Source: Verrucomicrobiia bacterium | Lineage (GTDB): Bacteria; Verrucomicrobiota; Verrucomicrobiia; Verrucomicrobiales; Akkermansiaceae | Assembly (NCBI GenBank): GCA_030430455.1 | Contig: JAUIJB010000018.1 | Coordinates: 1-54,601 of the forward strand | Reading direction: 5' to 3' | DNA length: 54,601 bases | In this document: piece after piece, positions 1 to 7,659 of the stretch | How positions within the stretch are numbered: the first letter of the stretch is position 1 | Layout: each line of letters opens with the position of its first letter | Notes under the pieces: generated by a model | What the model was told of the DNA's origin: nothing | The model's database searches: none | The model's input: only the letters and a program-made list of their open reading frames with translations | Position numbers and translations under genes: made by a program

Positions 1-170
1 TTGAACAGCGTCAGCGCCATCCCCGCCACCATCATCCCGATCGCCATCGCCAGCGTCATCTCCAGCAGCGAGTAGCCACCGCGCACCACGGACCGCGCGA
101 GCACGGACCGCGCGACCCCAGTCGCGCGCGAAGCCACACTCGAATCCCGTCTGACCCTTCCCCCCCTCAT
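1..170 (-). CDS. Prepilin-type protein, N-terminal part (cut by window edge)
   Basis: An ATG at 170 opens a frame that runs off the left edge of the window. The N-terminus is a long basic leader (about 32 residues, rich in R, A and S) followed by a type III (prepilin) cleavage site, G|YSLLEMTLAMAIG, and a hydrophobic helix. The Glu at +5 of the mature protein is the pilin hallmark. It should be cleaved by a prepilin peptidase such as the one at 35086-36240 and assembled into a type IV pilus or type II pseudopilus. Its ATG overlaps the stop of the preceding gene (ATGA), so the two are translationally coupled. Only about 56 residues are visible, so the subfamily cannot be named. Confidence 0.75.
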   Translation of the reverse strand, partial: MRGGRVRRDSSVASRATGVARSVLARSVVRGGYSLLEMTLAMAIGMMVAGMALTLF

Positions 171-676
171 TGCGACCTCACCACGGTTCGACTCTTCAGG
201 TACTGCCGCCCGCCGACGTCGTAGACCAGCAGGCTCTGGAACCTCCACACCTTCATCCCCGCCGGGTTGCTCGCGGCGTCGCCGCTGCCGCCGTCGATCG
301 GGTAGTTGTTGTCATCCGGAAAGCGCGTCCGCACCACCGTCCCGGTGATCACCTTGCCGCCGGGCAGCCGGCCCAGCTCCACGGTCTCCTCGTCCTTCTC
401 CGGATACTCCGGCCACGGCGAGCTGTCGCCGATCAGCTCGCCGAAGGGCAGCCGCTGCGCGTAGGCCTTCTCGTAGGTGATGTAGGCGTCGGTCACCGTC
501 TGCTGCAGCGTCCACTGACGCGGCGCGGTGATGTTGAGCGCCAGCTTCAGCAGGATCAGCCCCAGCGCGCTCAGGAAGGTCATCGTCATCGTCGCCTCCA
601 GCAGCACCGAGCCGCGGCCATGCCTTCGGCGGCGAATCCGGGAGCGACGCTTGCAGGCGAAGCCGCGACGCGGCAA
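167..676 (-). CDS. Prepilin/pseudopilin-like protein
   Basis: About 169 residues. A basic N-terminus (several consecutive Arg) leads to G|SVLLEATMTMTF and a hydrophobic helix, a prepilin-like signal with Glu at +5. The rest is a soluble domain with no recognised family. No ATG lies just upstream of the leader, so a TTG at 676 is chosen; it gives a 28-residue leader region and leaves ten bases to the divergent gene at 686. Longer starts would run antisense into that gene. The stop overlaps the next pilin ATG at 170. Probably a minor pilin or pseudopilin. The start is uncertain; the reading frame is not. Confidence 0.65.
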   Translation of the reverse strand: MPRRGFACKRRSRIRRRRHGRGSVLLEATMTMTFLSALGLILLKLALNITAPRQWTLQQTVTDAYITYEKAYAQRLPFGELIGDSSPWPEYPEKDEETVELGRLPGGKVITGTVVRTRFPDDNNYPIDGGSGDAASNPAGMKVWRFQSLLVYDVGGRQYLKSRTVVRSQ

Positions 677-685
677 GTTGCCGGC

Positions 686-1267
686 ATGCTTCGCCTGGTC
701 GCCCTCGCCCTTCTCCTCGCCGCGGCAAACCTGCGCGCCCAGGCCGTCCTCGCGCCGCCCTTCGGGCTGAAGTGGGGCGACTCGCCCGAGGCCCTGATCG
801 ACTGGGCCGGCCGCCACGAGCTCGACGTGACGATCCGCCTGCCTGGCAAGGAGCCCGCGCTGCGGGTCGTCCGCGTGGCGCCGCAGTCCGGCACCCTGCC
901 CTCGTCCAAGGCGCGCGCCCTCGAGGGCCGCTTCATCTCCGGCCGCCTGTTCGAGGTCGCCGTCGACTACGGCTCGCCGGCCGAGCCCGCGGCCAAGGTC
1001 GAGGCGCACTTCAACGAGATGCGCCGGGCGCTGACCCGCGAGCACGGCACGCTGAGCCCGAACCGGCAGGAGAAGTCGGTCGAGGACCAGGTGGCGACCA
1101 GAACGTTGTCTTTTCATCGGGAACCCGTTCGGGGTGTTTTCCTTTTGCTCGCTTATACCGAGGTCGAGGACCTGCTGAGGAAGCGCAAGGAGGCGACCTT
1201 CAGCCTGCTCTATCGCAACGACAACCTGAAGCAGCAGGTCGAGTCCTCGCCGGAGATCAATCGCTGA
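686..1267 (+). CDS. Secreted protein of unknown function
   Basis: 193 residues with a clear Sec signal peptide (hydrophobic core LVALALLLAAANLRAQA). The mature part begins PPFGLKWGDSPEAL, a pattern also seen in small periplasmic proteins that compare a computed value with a threshold, but I do not recognise a named family. It contains no cysteines suggesting a lipoprotein. An earlier in-frame ATG (about 23 codons upstream) would overlap the divergent pilin gene, so the signal-peptide start is preferred. The gene is divergent from the pilin gene and converges with the gene ending at 1257, overlapping it by about 11 bases at their 3' ends. Confidence 0.65.
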   Translation: MLRLVALALLLAAANLRAQAVLAPPFGLKWGDSPEALIDWAGRHELDVTIRLPGKEPALRVVRVAPQSGTLPSSKARALEGRFISGRLFEVAVDYGSPAEPAAKVEAHFNEMRRALTREHGTLSPNRQEKSVEDQVATRTLSFHREPVRGVFLLLAYTEVEDLLRKRKEATFSLLYRNDNLKQQVESSPEINR

Positions 1268-2285
1268 TCGTCGTCACCGCGCCGTTCATCTCGATCGTGC
1301 GGTCGACGTAGAAGGTGACGTAGTCGAGGCGGTCGATGCCGAAGGGCGTGTCGGTGAGAAGCTCCATGGTCCACTGGCCGTTGTCATTGATAACGGCATC
1401 CCAGTCGTCGATGATCAGGACCCGGCTGTCCGGAACGGTCGAGCTGTAAACCACGGCCGAACCGGGAATCGTGAAGCCATCCTGATTCAAGGCAGGCGGA
1501 CCCGGATACACTTGGGCAAAGGTGGTCGACTCCGGATACATGTCGTTCACCGTGAAGGTGACCTGCGGAACGCTGAAGCGCAGCGTTTCCCCATCGGCAA
1601 TACCATCGATGCTGCCATCGGCAACTGGCCAAATCTGAATGAACTTCGAGGAAAGCTGCGATTCGGGAGCTTGGTAGTCCTCCAGCGAGAAGATCGAGAA
1701 GCGCTCCTCCCCGCGGACCTTGGCCAGATTCCCCGCAGGAACCGAGGTCAGGGTGTAGGACATCGTGAAGATACCGTTGCTCTCGATGAAGGCCTGCTGA
1801 TGAAGCGTTGCCTGGGTCCGGTCGACACTCGTTCCATCCCCGGTTCCGTACGACTGGACATGTCGCAACAACTTGACCTTCTTCGCCGCGTCCGGCGCAT
1901 TGGGATCGTCGAGGATCAGGCCGTCCACCTCGATGTCGACCCAGAAGGGGCGGTCCGCCCGGGTCCTTGGGATGGTGCTGTAGGGATCCTCCGTACGGAT
2001 CGTGACGCTGGAGATCGGCACGTAGGTGCTGACGTACTTGTTGTCGAGCAGGTAGCTGGTGAGCGGCGAGTTCTTCACCGTCCAAAGCTCGAATCGTGCA
2101 CCGCCCGGATCGATCGGCAGCGGCGACTGCTGTTGCCCGGTGTAGGCAACGGTGACATCCCACTCGACTCCGGTGGGCAGTTGGACCTGGCGAATGAAGT
2201 TTGTGAAACCAGCCTCGGCATCGGCGAGGCCCTGATCGACTGAGATGCAGACCAGCGAAAGAGTCAGAATGAGTGTGCGTTTCAT
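1257..2285 (-). CDS. Secreted protein, third gene of a three-gene cassette, function unknown
   Basis: 342 residues with an N-terminal signal sequence (MKRTLILTLSLVCISV...). The mature protein is beta-rich, with many T/V/D alternations and no cysteine clusters, lipobox or catalytic motif that I recognise. Its start codon overlaps the stop of the upstream gene (ATGA at 2282-2285), so it is translationally coupled. It follows two other exported proteins in the same direction (3717-2953, 2893-2282) and lies near two pilin genes, which suggests an envelope or surface role. From memory, proteins like this recur in Verrucomicrobiales genomes in the same order; that is recollection, not a search result. 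Confidence 0.65.
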   Translation of the reverse strand: MKRTLILTLSLVCISVDQGLADAEAGFTNFIRQVQLPTGVEWDVTVAYTGQQQSPLPIDPGGARFELWTVKNSPLTSYLLDNKYVSTYVPISSVTIRTEDPYSTIPRTRADRPFWVDIEVDGLILDDPNAPDAAKKVKLLRHVQSYGTGDGTSVDRTQATLHQQAFIESNGIFTMSYTLTSVPAGNLAKVRGEERFSIFSLEDYQAPESQLSSKFIQIWPVADGSIDGIADGETLRFSVPQVTFTVNDMYPESTTFAQVYPGPPALNQDGFTIPGSAVVYSSTVPDSRVLIIDDWDAVINDNGQWTMELLTDTPFGIDRLDYVTFYVDRTIEMNGAVTTISD

Positions 2286-2893
2286 CGGGAACTTTGGTTG
2301 GCGGCGTCTTGCGAAGCACTGGCGGTTTCCACACCTTCGCTGTCAGCCGGCTCTTCGACTTGCGGAGGAAGCACGGAGATCGGTCCACCCCGCAACGTGG
2401 CGACGATCATCTGGTTACTCTTCTTAAAGCGATCGACGACTTCTTCCCCGAGGGGCGTCTTGCCTTCCGCGGTTGCACGATCGACCTCATGCTGACGGAC
2501 CCAGCCACGATTTCTCGTCATGAAGTCACTCCAGCTGATGATTCTGGCACCTTGCTGGATACCGACCCTAGCCTTGTAGTAGTCCGGGATGTGGAGTATC
2601 GCGCGTTTGGGAACGAGAGTGGCAAAGCCGTTGAAGCAGATCACGTCCGAGCGCTCGATCAGATCCTTCGGGCGATTCACGACCGAGGGGTCCTCGCCCG
2701 CGGTTCTCTCCATCGTGGCAAAGGGATCGACCCGCTTGGACATCTCTTCGCGCGCAACGGCTGCGATGGATTCGTGGGACGCTGCATCGCGCATCACCTT
2801 GGCGGGGCGCTCGGCCTGCTCCTCGCCATTTCCCTGAACAGGGGGCGAGATCGCCAGGAAGCCCAAGACGAGGGCGAAGCGGTTCAAAGGCAT
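2282..2893 (-). CDS. Exported protein, second gene of a three-gene cassette, function unknown
   Basis: About 203 residues from the ATG at 2893, which directly precedes a hydrophobic signal-like stretch (MPLNRFALVLGFLAIS). An ATG ten codons earlier (2923) is possible but would put polar residues ahead of the signal. The mature part is charged near its N-terminus, then has a compact segment containing DVICFNGFATLVPKRAILH and a tail with VATLRGGPISVLPP. These look like conserved blocks, but I cannot assign a family. The stop overlaps the next gene's start, and only about 60 bases separate it from the gene upstream, so one operon is likely. Confidence 0.6.
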   Translation of the reverse strand: MPLNRFALVLGFLAISPPVQGNGEEQAERPAKVMRDAASHESIAAVAREEMSKRVDPFATMERTAGEDPSVVNRPKDLIERSDVICFNGFATLVPKRAILHIPDYYKARVGIQQGARIISWSDFMTRNRGWVRQHEVDRATAEGKTPLGEEVVDRFKKSNQMIVATLRGGPISVLPPQVEEPADSEGVETASASQDAANQSSR

Positions 2894-2952
2894 CGTGGCG
2901 CTGCCTGAAAGTCGAGCGGTCATGGCATGAATCGTGTTGAAGCTCCGCCACC

Positions 2953-3717
2953 TCAGTTGCCCGCCGGGACGCGCCGGAAGGTCACGAGGACGATCATGTC
3001 CTGAAGGTCGAAGCCACTGTGGTTCTGGTTCGTGTGAGTCAGCTCCATGACGTAGAAGACGTCCATGGGTCCGATATCGATCTTCCCATCCGATCCGAGG
3101 TAGGGGACGAGGAAGCTCTCAAGCGAAGGGGCACCCCAGTCCGGGATTCGATCCGGCACTTCGTCCCCATCCTTCAGCGCAATCACGTTGGTGTTGCTGT
3201 TCTCGGAGCTGTAGAAGGTGCTCCAGTGGTTGTTCGATTCCAGATAACGGCCTCCAAAATTGATCGAGTAGCCATCGTGAACGAGGCTCGAAAAGACGAC
3301 CTCATTGGGATTCACGTCGTAGAGGTTTCCCTGGAACATCCGGTTCCAGTAACTCGAGTTGAAGCGCATCCAGCACTCGGCAACCACGGACTCCGTCTTG
3401 TAGACTTGGCCATAACGGTTGGTGTAGGCGCGGGTGACTCCGGTGCCGACGATGCGGACATCCATGTAGAGGTCCTCCTTGGGCTCGATGGTGCCGGGCG
3501 GAATGATGTCGATGACGTCGATGACGGTCGACGGATACTCGATGTCCCAGGTCAGCGTCGGGTGGGTGCCGGTCTGCACGATCGTCGGGAAGGCGTCGAG
3601 ATTGCCCACCGGGATCGACGGGTCGGTCTGGGCGTGCAGGGCCGTAGACATGGCGAATGACGCGGCAAGGGACAGGGCAAGCGCCGCCGGAGCGGCAGCC
3701 GAATGGCTGGTTTTCAT
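2953..3717 (-). CDS. Secreted protein, first gene of a three-gene cassette, function unknown
   Basis: 254 residues with a signal peptide (ALALSLAASFAMSTALHAQ) cleaved before TDPSIPVGNLDAFPTIVQ. The mature domain is rich in aromatic and beta-forming residues and ends in a block DMIVLVTFRRVP. No catalytic signature is evident. It is the promoter-proximal member of the run 3717-1257 and probably defines the transcript start. It is the best-conserved-looking member of the cassette in related Verrucomicrobiales as far as I recall, which would make the cassette lineage-specific and possibly surface-exposed. Function is not inferable from sequence alone. Confidence 0.65.
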   Translation of the reverse strand: MKTSHSAAAPAALALSLAASFAMSTALHAQTDPSIPVGNLDAFPTIVQTGTHPTLTWDIEYPSTVIDVIDIIPPGTIEPKEDLYMDVRIVGTGVTRAYTNRYGQVYKTESVVAECWMRFNSSYWNRMFQGNLYDVNPNEVVFSSLVHDGYSINFGGRYLESNNHWSTFYSSENSNTNVIALKDGDEVPDRIPDWGAPSLESFLVPYLGSDGKIDIGPMDVFYVMELTHTNQNHSGFDLQDMIVLVTFRRVPAGN

Positions 3718-3929
3718 GGCTGGTGTGTGGTGCGGGGTTGACCACCTTCCGTGGATCCGGGGCCTGGGACGGGCCGCCGGGGGAAGTCAGCCCGGAGAAG
3801 GTAAAAGGCACGGAGCAACCTTGGCTGGTGGATGAGCCGTGCCGGTTCGGGACAGAACCCCTCTCCGGGCTGCCGAAGACGCTAAAATTGGGACGAGGCG
3901 CCTTCGGTCGATGTGGTCGATTTCAAACG

Positions 3930-4020
3930 TGGGTGGCGGGTGTGTGGCCGCCAGTGGGTGTGTGTCGTGTGTGGGTGTGGGTGTGGAACAGCAGTTGTCA
4001 GGGAGCGGGAAATGGGTGGG
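3930..4020 (-). promoter_or_regulatory. CA-rich, G-poor 3' tract (rut-like)
   Basis: In the 318-base gap 3718-4035 I see no gene. On the minus strand, directly downstream of the stop at 4036, the transcript would be rich in CACACCC repeats and poor in G (the plus strand shows repeated GTGTGGGTG). This composition resembles a Rho-utilisation tract, which would end the transcript of the gene at 4830-4036 before the next operon. This is inference from composition only. Confidence 0.3.
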
Positions 4021-4035
4021 CCCGGGTGATCAGGG

Positions 4036-4830
4036 TCAGCCTCCGGGCGGGAGGCTCGCCCAGCCGGACCACGGTCCGGGCGGGACGTCATGGTCCTCGA
4101 CGAAGCGCCACTGGACGCGCTCGCCGCTGGCCAGGGCGAGGAAGTCGCGGACCGCCGGGCTGATGTCGATGCCGGCACCGCCGTTGCGGTTGTCGCGGGG
4201 TTCCTCGTTGCCGAAAACGTACTGCCAGTGGTCGGTCTGGAAGGGGCCGACGTCCTCCCACTGGGCGTAGCAGACGCGCTTGCCGTGGTAGATCGCGACC
4301 CAGCGGCCCTTGCACACCGAGATGCCCTCGCCGCGATAGTCGCGCCAGAACCAGGGGATCACCTTCGAGGCCTCGGGGCGGTGGCGCCAGTCCTTGCCGA
4401 TGTCGTTGTAGGGCAGCGCGATGTAGAAGGGGTTGAGGCGCGGAGTGAAGCCCGCCGGCAGGTAGCCGTTGCGGCGCCTCGGGTCGTCGTAGCCGCCGAA
4501 GTTGTCCATCCAGTTGACGTCCCAGGCGCTGGCGATGTTGGGGGTCGGGTTGTGCTGGGTCGGCAGCTCGCCGGCCCAGAAGACCGTCGCCACCACGTTG
4601 CCGCGCCAGCCGCGGAACTGGCGGAAGGCCTCGTTGGGATCCTCGACGACCAGCCGCACCGGGTTCGGCACGCCGAAGGGGTCGGTCAGCTCGGCAAAGG
4701 CGGCGCGGCGGTTGTCGAGCAGGTCGGCGTGCTGGTCGCGCAGCCGGTCCGCAAGCCGCACCGCCGCAGCCGCCGGAAGGGCGGAGGCGCCCAGCAGGGC
4801 GAGGGACAGAATGGGAACCAGAGAGCGCAT
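4036..4830 (-). CDS. Secreted protein with double-psi beta-barrel (RlpA-like) signature
   Basis: 264 residues with a signal peptide (VPILSLALLGASALPAAAA). The region around residues 125-245 has the pattern of a DPBB domain: NPFYIALPYND, then a cysteine-flanked segment (CKGRWVAIYHGKRVCYAQWED), VGPF, YVFG, and GAGIDISPAVRDFL. The Q/W-E-D-V-G-PF and G-(L/I)D-(L/I)S-xAVRDFL blocks are the RlpA/expansin-like hallmark. RlpA-type proteins act on naked peptidoglycan glycan or serve as septal envelope factors, but activity here is not shown. The gene stands alone downstream of the terminator of a putative small RNA. Two cysteines in the domain could form a disulphide. Confidence 0.6.
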   Translation of the reverse strand: MRSLVPILSLALLGASALPAAAAVRLADRLRDQHADLLDNRRAAFAELTDPFGVPNPVRLVVEDPNEAFRQFRGWRGNVVATVFWAGELPTQHNPTPNIASAWDVNWMDNFGGYDDPRRRNGYLPAGFTPRLNPFYIALPYNDIGKDWRHRPEASKVIPWFWRDYRGEGISVCKGRWVAIYHGKRVCYAQWEDVGPFQTDHWQYVFGNEEPRDNRNGGAGIDISPAVRDFLALASGERVQWRFVEDHDVPPGPWSGWASLPPGG

Positions 4831-4928
4831 GATTTCCGAATTTGGCGAACTTCGAAAAAACCGGTCCGACGAAGGAACCTACGTGATCGAGTATGCCCGA
4901 TTAAGTAGGGTCGACAAGAAATTAATCT

Positions 4929-4960
4929 AAAAAAATTGAACATCCTGGAAGTCAGGATGT
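4929..4960 (-). terminator. Rho-independent terminator
   Basis: On the minus strand an 8-bp perfect stem, ACATCCTG/CAGGATGT with a 5-base loop (4940-4960), is followed by TCAA and a run of seven T (A7 at 4929-4935 on the plus strand). This is a textbook intrinsic terminator. It lies about 280 bases beyond the mutL stop and about 100 bases before the next start, so it more likely ends a separate short transcript than either coding mRNA. Confidence 0.75.
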
Positions 4961-5048
4961 CTTAGCGGATCGCCCCGGGGCCCGAGATCCGAAAACCTCA
5001 CGGTCTCCCCCAAGTTTTCGCGTGGCAGACGGCGGGCCCCGGGACGAC
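4929..5048 (-). ncRNA. Candidate ~120-nt structured small RNA
   Basis: The AT-richer gap between mutL and the gene at 4830 contains a strongly foldable segment on the minus strand. A 15-bp helix (14 Watson-Crick pairs and one G-U) joins 5033-5047 to 4970-4984. An asymmetric internal loop (about 12 versus 5 bases) follows, then a 7-bp stem CGAAAAC/GTTTTCG (5014-5020 with 4990-4996) capped by a 17-base loop. The intrinsic terminator at 4929-4960 ends it. A promoter-like pair just upstream places the start at about 5048, exactly at the base of the long helix. The shape loosely recalls a short 6S-type RNA, but I see no known family consensus (not tmRNA, RNase P or SRP RNA). Antisense or leader roles remain possible. 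Confidence 0.5.
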
Positions 5049-5054
5049 AATTCA

Positions 5055-5083
5055 ACGCTAACTCATTGACAAACAATGACCAA
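5055..5083 (-). promoter_or_regulatory. Putative sigma-70-type promoter of the small RNA
   Basis: On the minus strand TTGGTC (5083-5078), a 17-base spacer and TAGCGT (5060-5055). The predicted start about 7 bases downstream coincides with the first base of the 15-bp helix of the candidate RNA. The hexamers are imperfect, but the same TTGNNN-16/17-TAGNNT style recurs at rpsT, tig and asnS here. Confidence 0.35.
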
Positions 5084-5094
5084 AAAGACCGAAA

Positions 5095-5130
5095 GGGTGG
5101 TGATCTCTCGCCTTGGGCGAGAGCCCACCC
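5095..5130. repeat. Long imperfect hairpin upstream of the candidate small RNA
   Basis: CTCTCGCC (5105-5112) pairs with GGCGAGAG (5116-5123) across a 3-base loop, and GGGTGG (5095-5100) pairs with CCACCC (5125-5130), giving a 14-bp two-part stem. No T-run follows on either strand. It could be the end of mutL mRNA, a protein-binding site for the RNA promoter, or part of a longer RNA. Confidence 0.5.
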
Positions 5131-5237
5131 GGTCGACCCAATGGGCCTGCATTGAAGCAAGCAAAGGGCCTGGCCTCAATTAAATTTTTGGCTATTTAAA
5201 CCATTTAGAGCCCAGAAGCTCTAATTTCCCCAAAGTA

Positions 5238-7010
5238 TCAGGGATTCCCGCTGCTGCGCCCCCCGAAGCGTTTGTCGATCTCGCTCAGTGGGTACTCGCT
5301 GAGGGTCGGGCGGCCATCCGGGGCGCAGTACGGGAGTTCGCAGCGGAACAGGACGGCGAGCAGGGCCTCGGCCTCCTCGGGACGCGGCGGTTCCATCCGT
5401 GCCGCCTGGCGAGCCAGCGAACGCGCCAGCCACTCGCGGCTGGCGCTGGCCCTGGGCGCCTGCTCGAGCTCCTCGATCCAGCCGAGGAGGAAGTCGCGGG
5501 CGTCGAGATCGCTCAGGAAGGTGGGCACGGCGGCCAGCCGCAGGGTGCCCTGGCCGAAGTCCTCGATCTCGAACCCGGCCTCGGCCAGCGGCTCGCGCAG
5601 CTCCAGCAGGCGGGCGCACTCGCGCGGGCCCGGCTCGATCAGCAGCGGCACCAGCAGCGCCTGGCTCTCGACCCCGCCGGCAGCCGCCAGCCAGCGCTCG
5701 TAGTGGATCCGCTCCCGCGCCGCCCGCGGGTCCAGCAGCACCAGGCCATCCTCGGACTCGAGCAGGGCGTAGCGACGGTGAAGCTCGCCGATCCGACGGA
5801 ACTCCGGCGGCGCAAACACGGCAACCTCGGGGGAGGCTTCCTCCCCCGGCCGATCGTCGCTCGCCACCTCGCCTGCCTCCTCGCGCTGCCCGGCACGCGA
5901 CGCCATCCGCGGCAGCTCGAGCGTCGCCTGCGGCGCGGTCCAGTGCGCCGGCGCCGCGGGATGCGGCGCCGGACGCGGCCGGCGCCGTTCCTCGTCGGCG
6001 CGCAGCGCCTCCGCCACGGCCTCGGCGATGCGGTCGCGCACCTCGTGGGCGCGGTGCAGGCGGATCTCGCGCTTGGCCGGGTGGACATTGACGTCGACCC
6101 GCTCGGGGTCGAGCTCGAGCCACAGCCAGGCCATCGGGTGCAGGCCCTCGCCGACACCACCGCGGAAACCCTCGGCGAGGCCGCGTGAGATCGCCGCGTC
6201 CTCGACCGGCCGGCCGTTGAGGAACACGCACTGGTGGCGGCGACCCTTGCGGGCGTGGCGCGCGGGCAGCAGGAGGCCGGCCAGCCGGACGCCGCGACCG
6301 TCGCTTTCGTCGATCGGGATCAGCTCCCCGCCCAGCTCGGTGCCGAGCATCCAGCGGACCCGGTCGAGCCGCGACATTCCCGCCGGCAGCTCGAAGGCCG
6401 CGCGGCCATCCTTGATGAAACGGAATCCCACCCCCGAGGCCGCCAGCGCGTGGAGGCGGATCTGGTGGTCGATGTGGGCGGACTCGGTCGCCTCGCTGCG
6501 CAGGAACTTGCGCCGTGCCGGGACGTTGAAGAACAGGTCGCCGAGCTCGATGCTGGTCCCCGGCGCGCAACCGGCGTCACGCACCTCGCGCACCTCGCCG
6601 CCGTCGACCTGGATCTCGGTGCCGACCACCTCCCCCGCCGCGCAGGTCAGCAGGCGAAAGCGCGACACGCTGGCAACGCTCGGCACCGCCTCGCCGCGGA
6701 ATCCCAGGGTGCGGATCCTCCTCAGGTCCTCCGAGCTCGCCAGCTTGCTCGTGGCGTGGCGCTCGAGCGAGCGCAGCGCGTTGTCGCGGGTCATGCCGTG
6801 GCCGTCGTCGCTGACCCGGATCATCGCCGCGCCGCCGCGGCGGATCTCGACGCGCACCTCGCGGGCGCCGGCATCGAGGCTGTTCTCGACCAGCTCCTTC
6901 ACCGCGCTGGCCGGGCGCTCGACCACCTCCCCCGCCGCCACCTGGCTGGCGAGGACCTCGGGCAGGATCCGGATCTCGGGCACCCGTCCTTGTCCAACCG
7001 GTGCCGCCAA
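5238..7010 (-). CDS. mutL: DNA mismatch repair protein MutL
   Basis: 590 residues, normal for a bacterial MutL. The N-terminal GHKL ATPase is intact: VKELVENSLDAGA (38-49), DDGHGM (68-73) and GFRGEA (103-108). The transducer domain ends near VNVHPAKREIRLH. A low-complexity P/A/R linker precedes the dimerisation domain. The C-terminal endonuclease motif, normally DQHA-x2-E-x4-E, reads DPRA-x2-E-x4-E (427-438), so Gln and His are replaced. The CPHGRPT-like block reads YCAPDGRPT (561-569) with Asp where His is usual. The protein may therefore be a weak or absent nicking enzyme, or bind metal differently. It acts with MutS in post-replicative repair; mutS is not in the window. Downstream lies the candidate small RNA. 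Confidence 0.95.
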   Translation of the reverse strand: MAAPVGQGRVPEIRILPEVLASQVAAGEVVERPASAVKELVENSLDAGAREVRVEIRRGGAAMIRVSDDGHGMTRDNALRSLERHATSKLASSEDLRRIRTLGFRGEAVPSVASVSRFRLLTCAAGEVVGTEIQVDGGEVREVRDAGCAPGTSIELGDLFFNVPARRKFLRSEATESAHIDHQIRLHALAASGVGFRFIKDGRAAFELPAGMSRLDRVRWMLGTELGGELIPIDESDGRGVRLAGLLLPARHARKGRRHQCVFLNGRPVEDAAISRGLAEGFRGGVGEGLHPMAWLWLELDPERVDVNVHPAKREIRLHRAHEVRDRIAEAVAEALRADEERRRPRPAPHPAAPAHWTAPQATLELPRMASRAGQREEAGEVASDDRPGEEASPEVAVFAPPEFRRIGELHRRYALLESEDGLVLLDPRAARERIHYERWLAAAGGVESQALLVPLLIEPGPRECARLLELREPLAEAGFEIEDFGQGTLRLAAVPTFLSDLDARDFLLGWIEELEQAPRASASREWLARSLARQAARMEPPRPEEAEALLAVLFRCELPYCAPDGRPTLSEYPLSEIDKRFGGRSSGNP

Positions 7011-7100
7011 AGCTCAATGCCGAAAATTCCCCGGTGGCTGCCGTGCGGTGTCCCGGGGGGGGGTGAACCCGGACGAATGGGCTCTTTCACCCGGGGACCA

Positions 7101-7175
7101 TCGGAGCGCCGACTTCAGTCGGCCCGAGTGGTCCCATTCGCTCCGCCTCCGCACCTCTCAGCCGACTGAAGTCGG
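7101..7175. repeat. Pair of TTCA-loop palindromes (inverted copies)
   Basis: GGAGCGCCGACTTCAGTCGG begins near 7103 and its reverse complement ends near 7182. Each holds the palindrome CCGAC-TTCA-GTCGG or its TGAA mirror (7109-7122 and 7162-7175). About 40 bases containing CGCTCCGCCTCCGCACCTC separate them. The same module recurs at 30426 and 37767-37892. It fills the 261-base gap between the divergent mutL and the Fe-S gene; I see no gene in it. Confidence 0.7.
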
Positions 7176-7271
7176 CGCTCCGTTGAAATCACGATCCCAT
7201 CCATCCCGGTCCCCTCCCCAAGCCGCGGGAATTGGCGCGCTTTTTCCCTCGCACCCGCGCCGCGGCCGCGT

Positions 7272-7646
7272 ATGAGTGCGGGGGAGATGGTCAGCATCAG
7301 CGACAGAGCCGCCGACGAGCTGCGACAGCTGCTGGAAAGCCGCGGAGCGGGTCCCGCCACGGGACTCCGCCTCGCCGTGACCAAGGGCGGCTGTGCCGGC
7401 TGGCAGTACGAGATGAAGATCGCCGACGCCGAGGAAGGCGACGAGGTTCTCGAGTTCGAGGGCGGCCGCCTGCTGGTCGCCGCCGACAGCATCGAGCGGC
7501 TCGACGGCTGCCGCGTCGACTACCACGACGCCCTCTCCGACAGCGGCTTCCGCGTCGAGAACCCACGCGCCGCCCGCTCCTGCGGCTGCGGCACCTCCTT
7601 CGAGGAGACAGGGCGCGGTCCCGGTGAGATCGAGGAATGCTCCTGA
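7272..7646 (+). CDS. IscA/ErpA/HesB-type iron-sulfur cluster assembly protein
   Basis: 124 residues. The A-type carrier fold is shown by the three conserved cysteines: Cys41 in GGCAGWQYEM, and Cys104 and Cys106 in SCGCGTSF. Such proteins accept [2Fe-2S] or [4Fe-4S] clusters from the scaffold and pass them to apo-enzymes in the cytosol. The C-terminal tail after the CGCG motif (ETGRGPGEIEECS) is a few residues longer than in typical IscA. No other isc, suf or nif gene is near. The next gene starts 14 bases after the stop and may be co-transcribed. IscA, ErpA and SufA cannot be told apart by these motifs. Confidence 0.9.
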   Translation: MSAGEMVSISDRAADELRQLLESRGAGPATGLRLAVTKGGCAGWQYEMKIADAEEGDEVLEFEGGRLLVAADSIERLDGCRVDYHDALSDSGFRVENPRAARSCGCGTSFEETGRGPGEIEECS

Positions 7647-7659
7647 TGCCCTGATCCTG

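Noticed and set aside
3718..4163. Open frames through the GT-rich tract at 3925-3995
   Set aside because: They are created by simple GT-rich sequence and give low-complexity W/G/V proteins.
4929..5130. tmRNA, RNase P RNA or SRP RNA between mutL and the DPBB gene
   Set aside because: None of the core consensus segments of those RNAs could be found in either strand.
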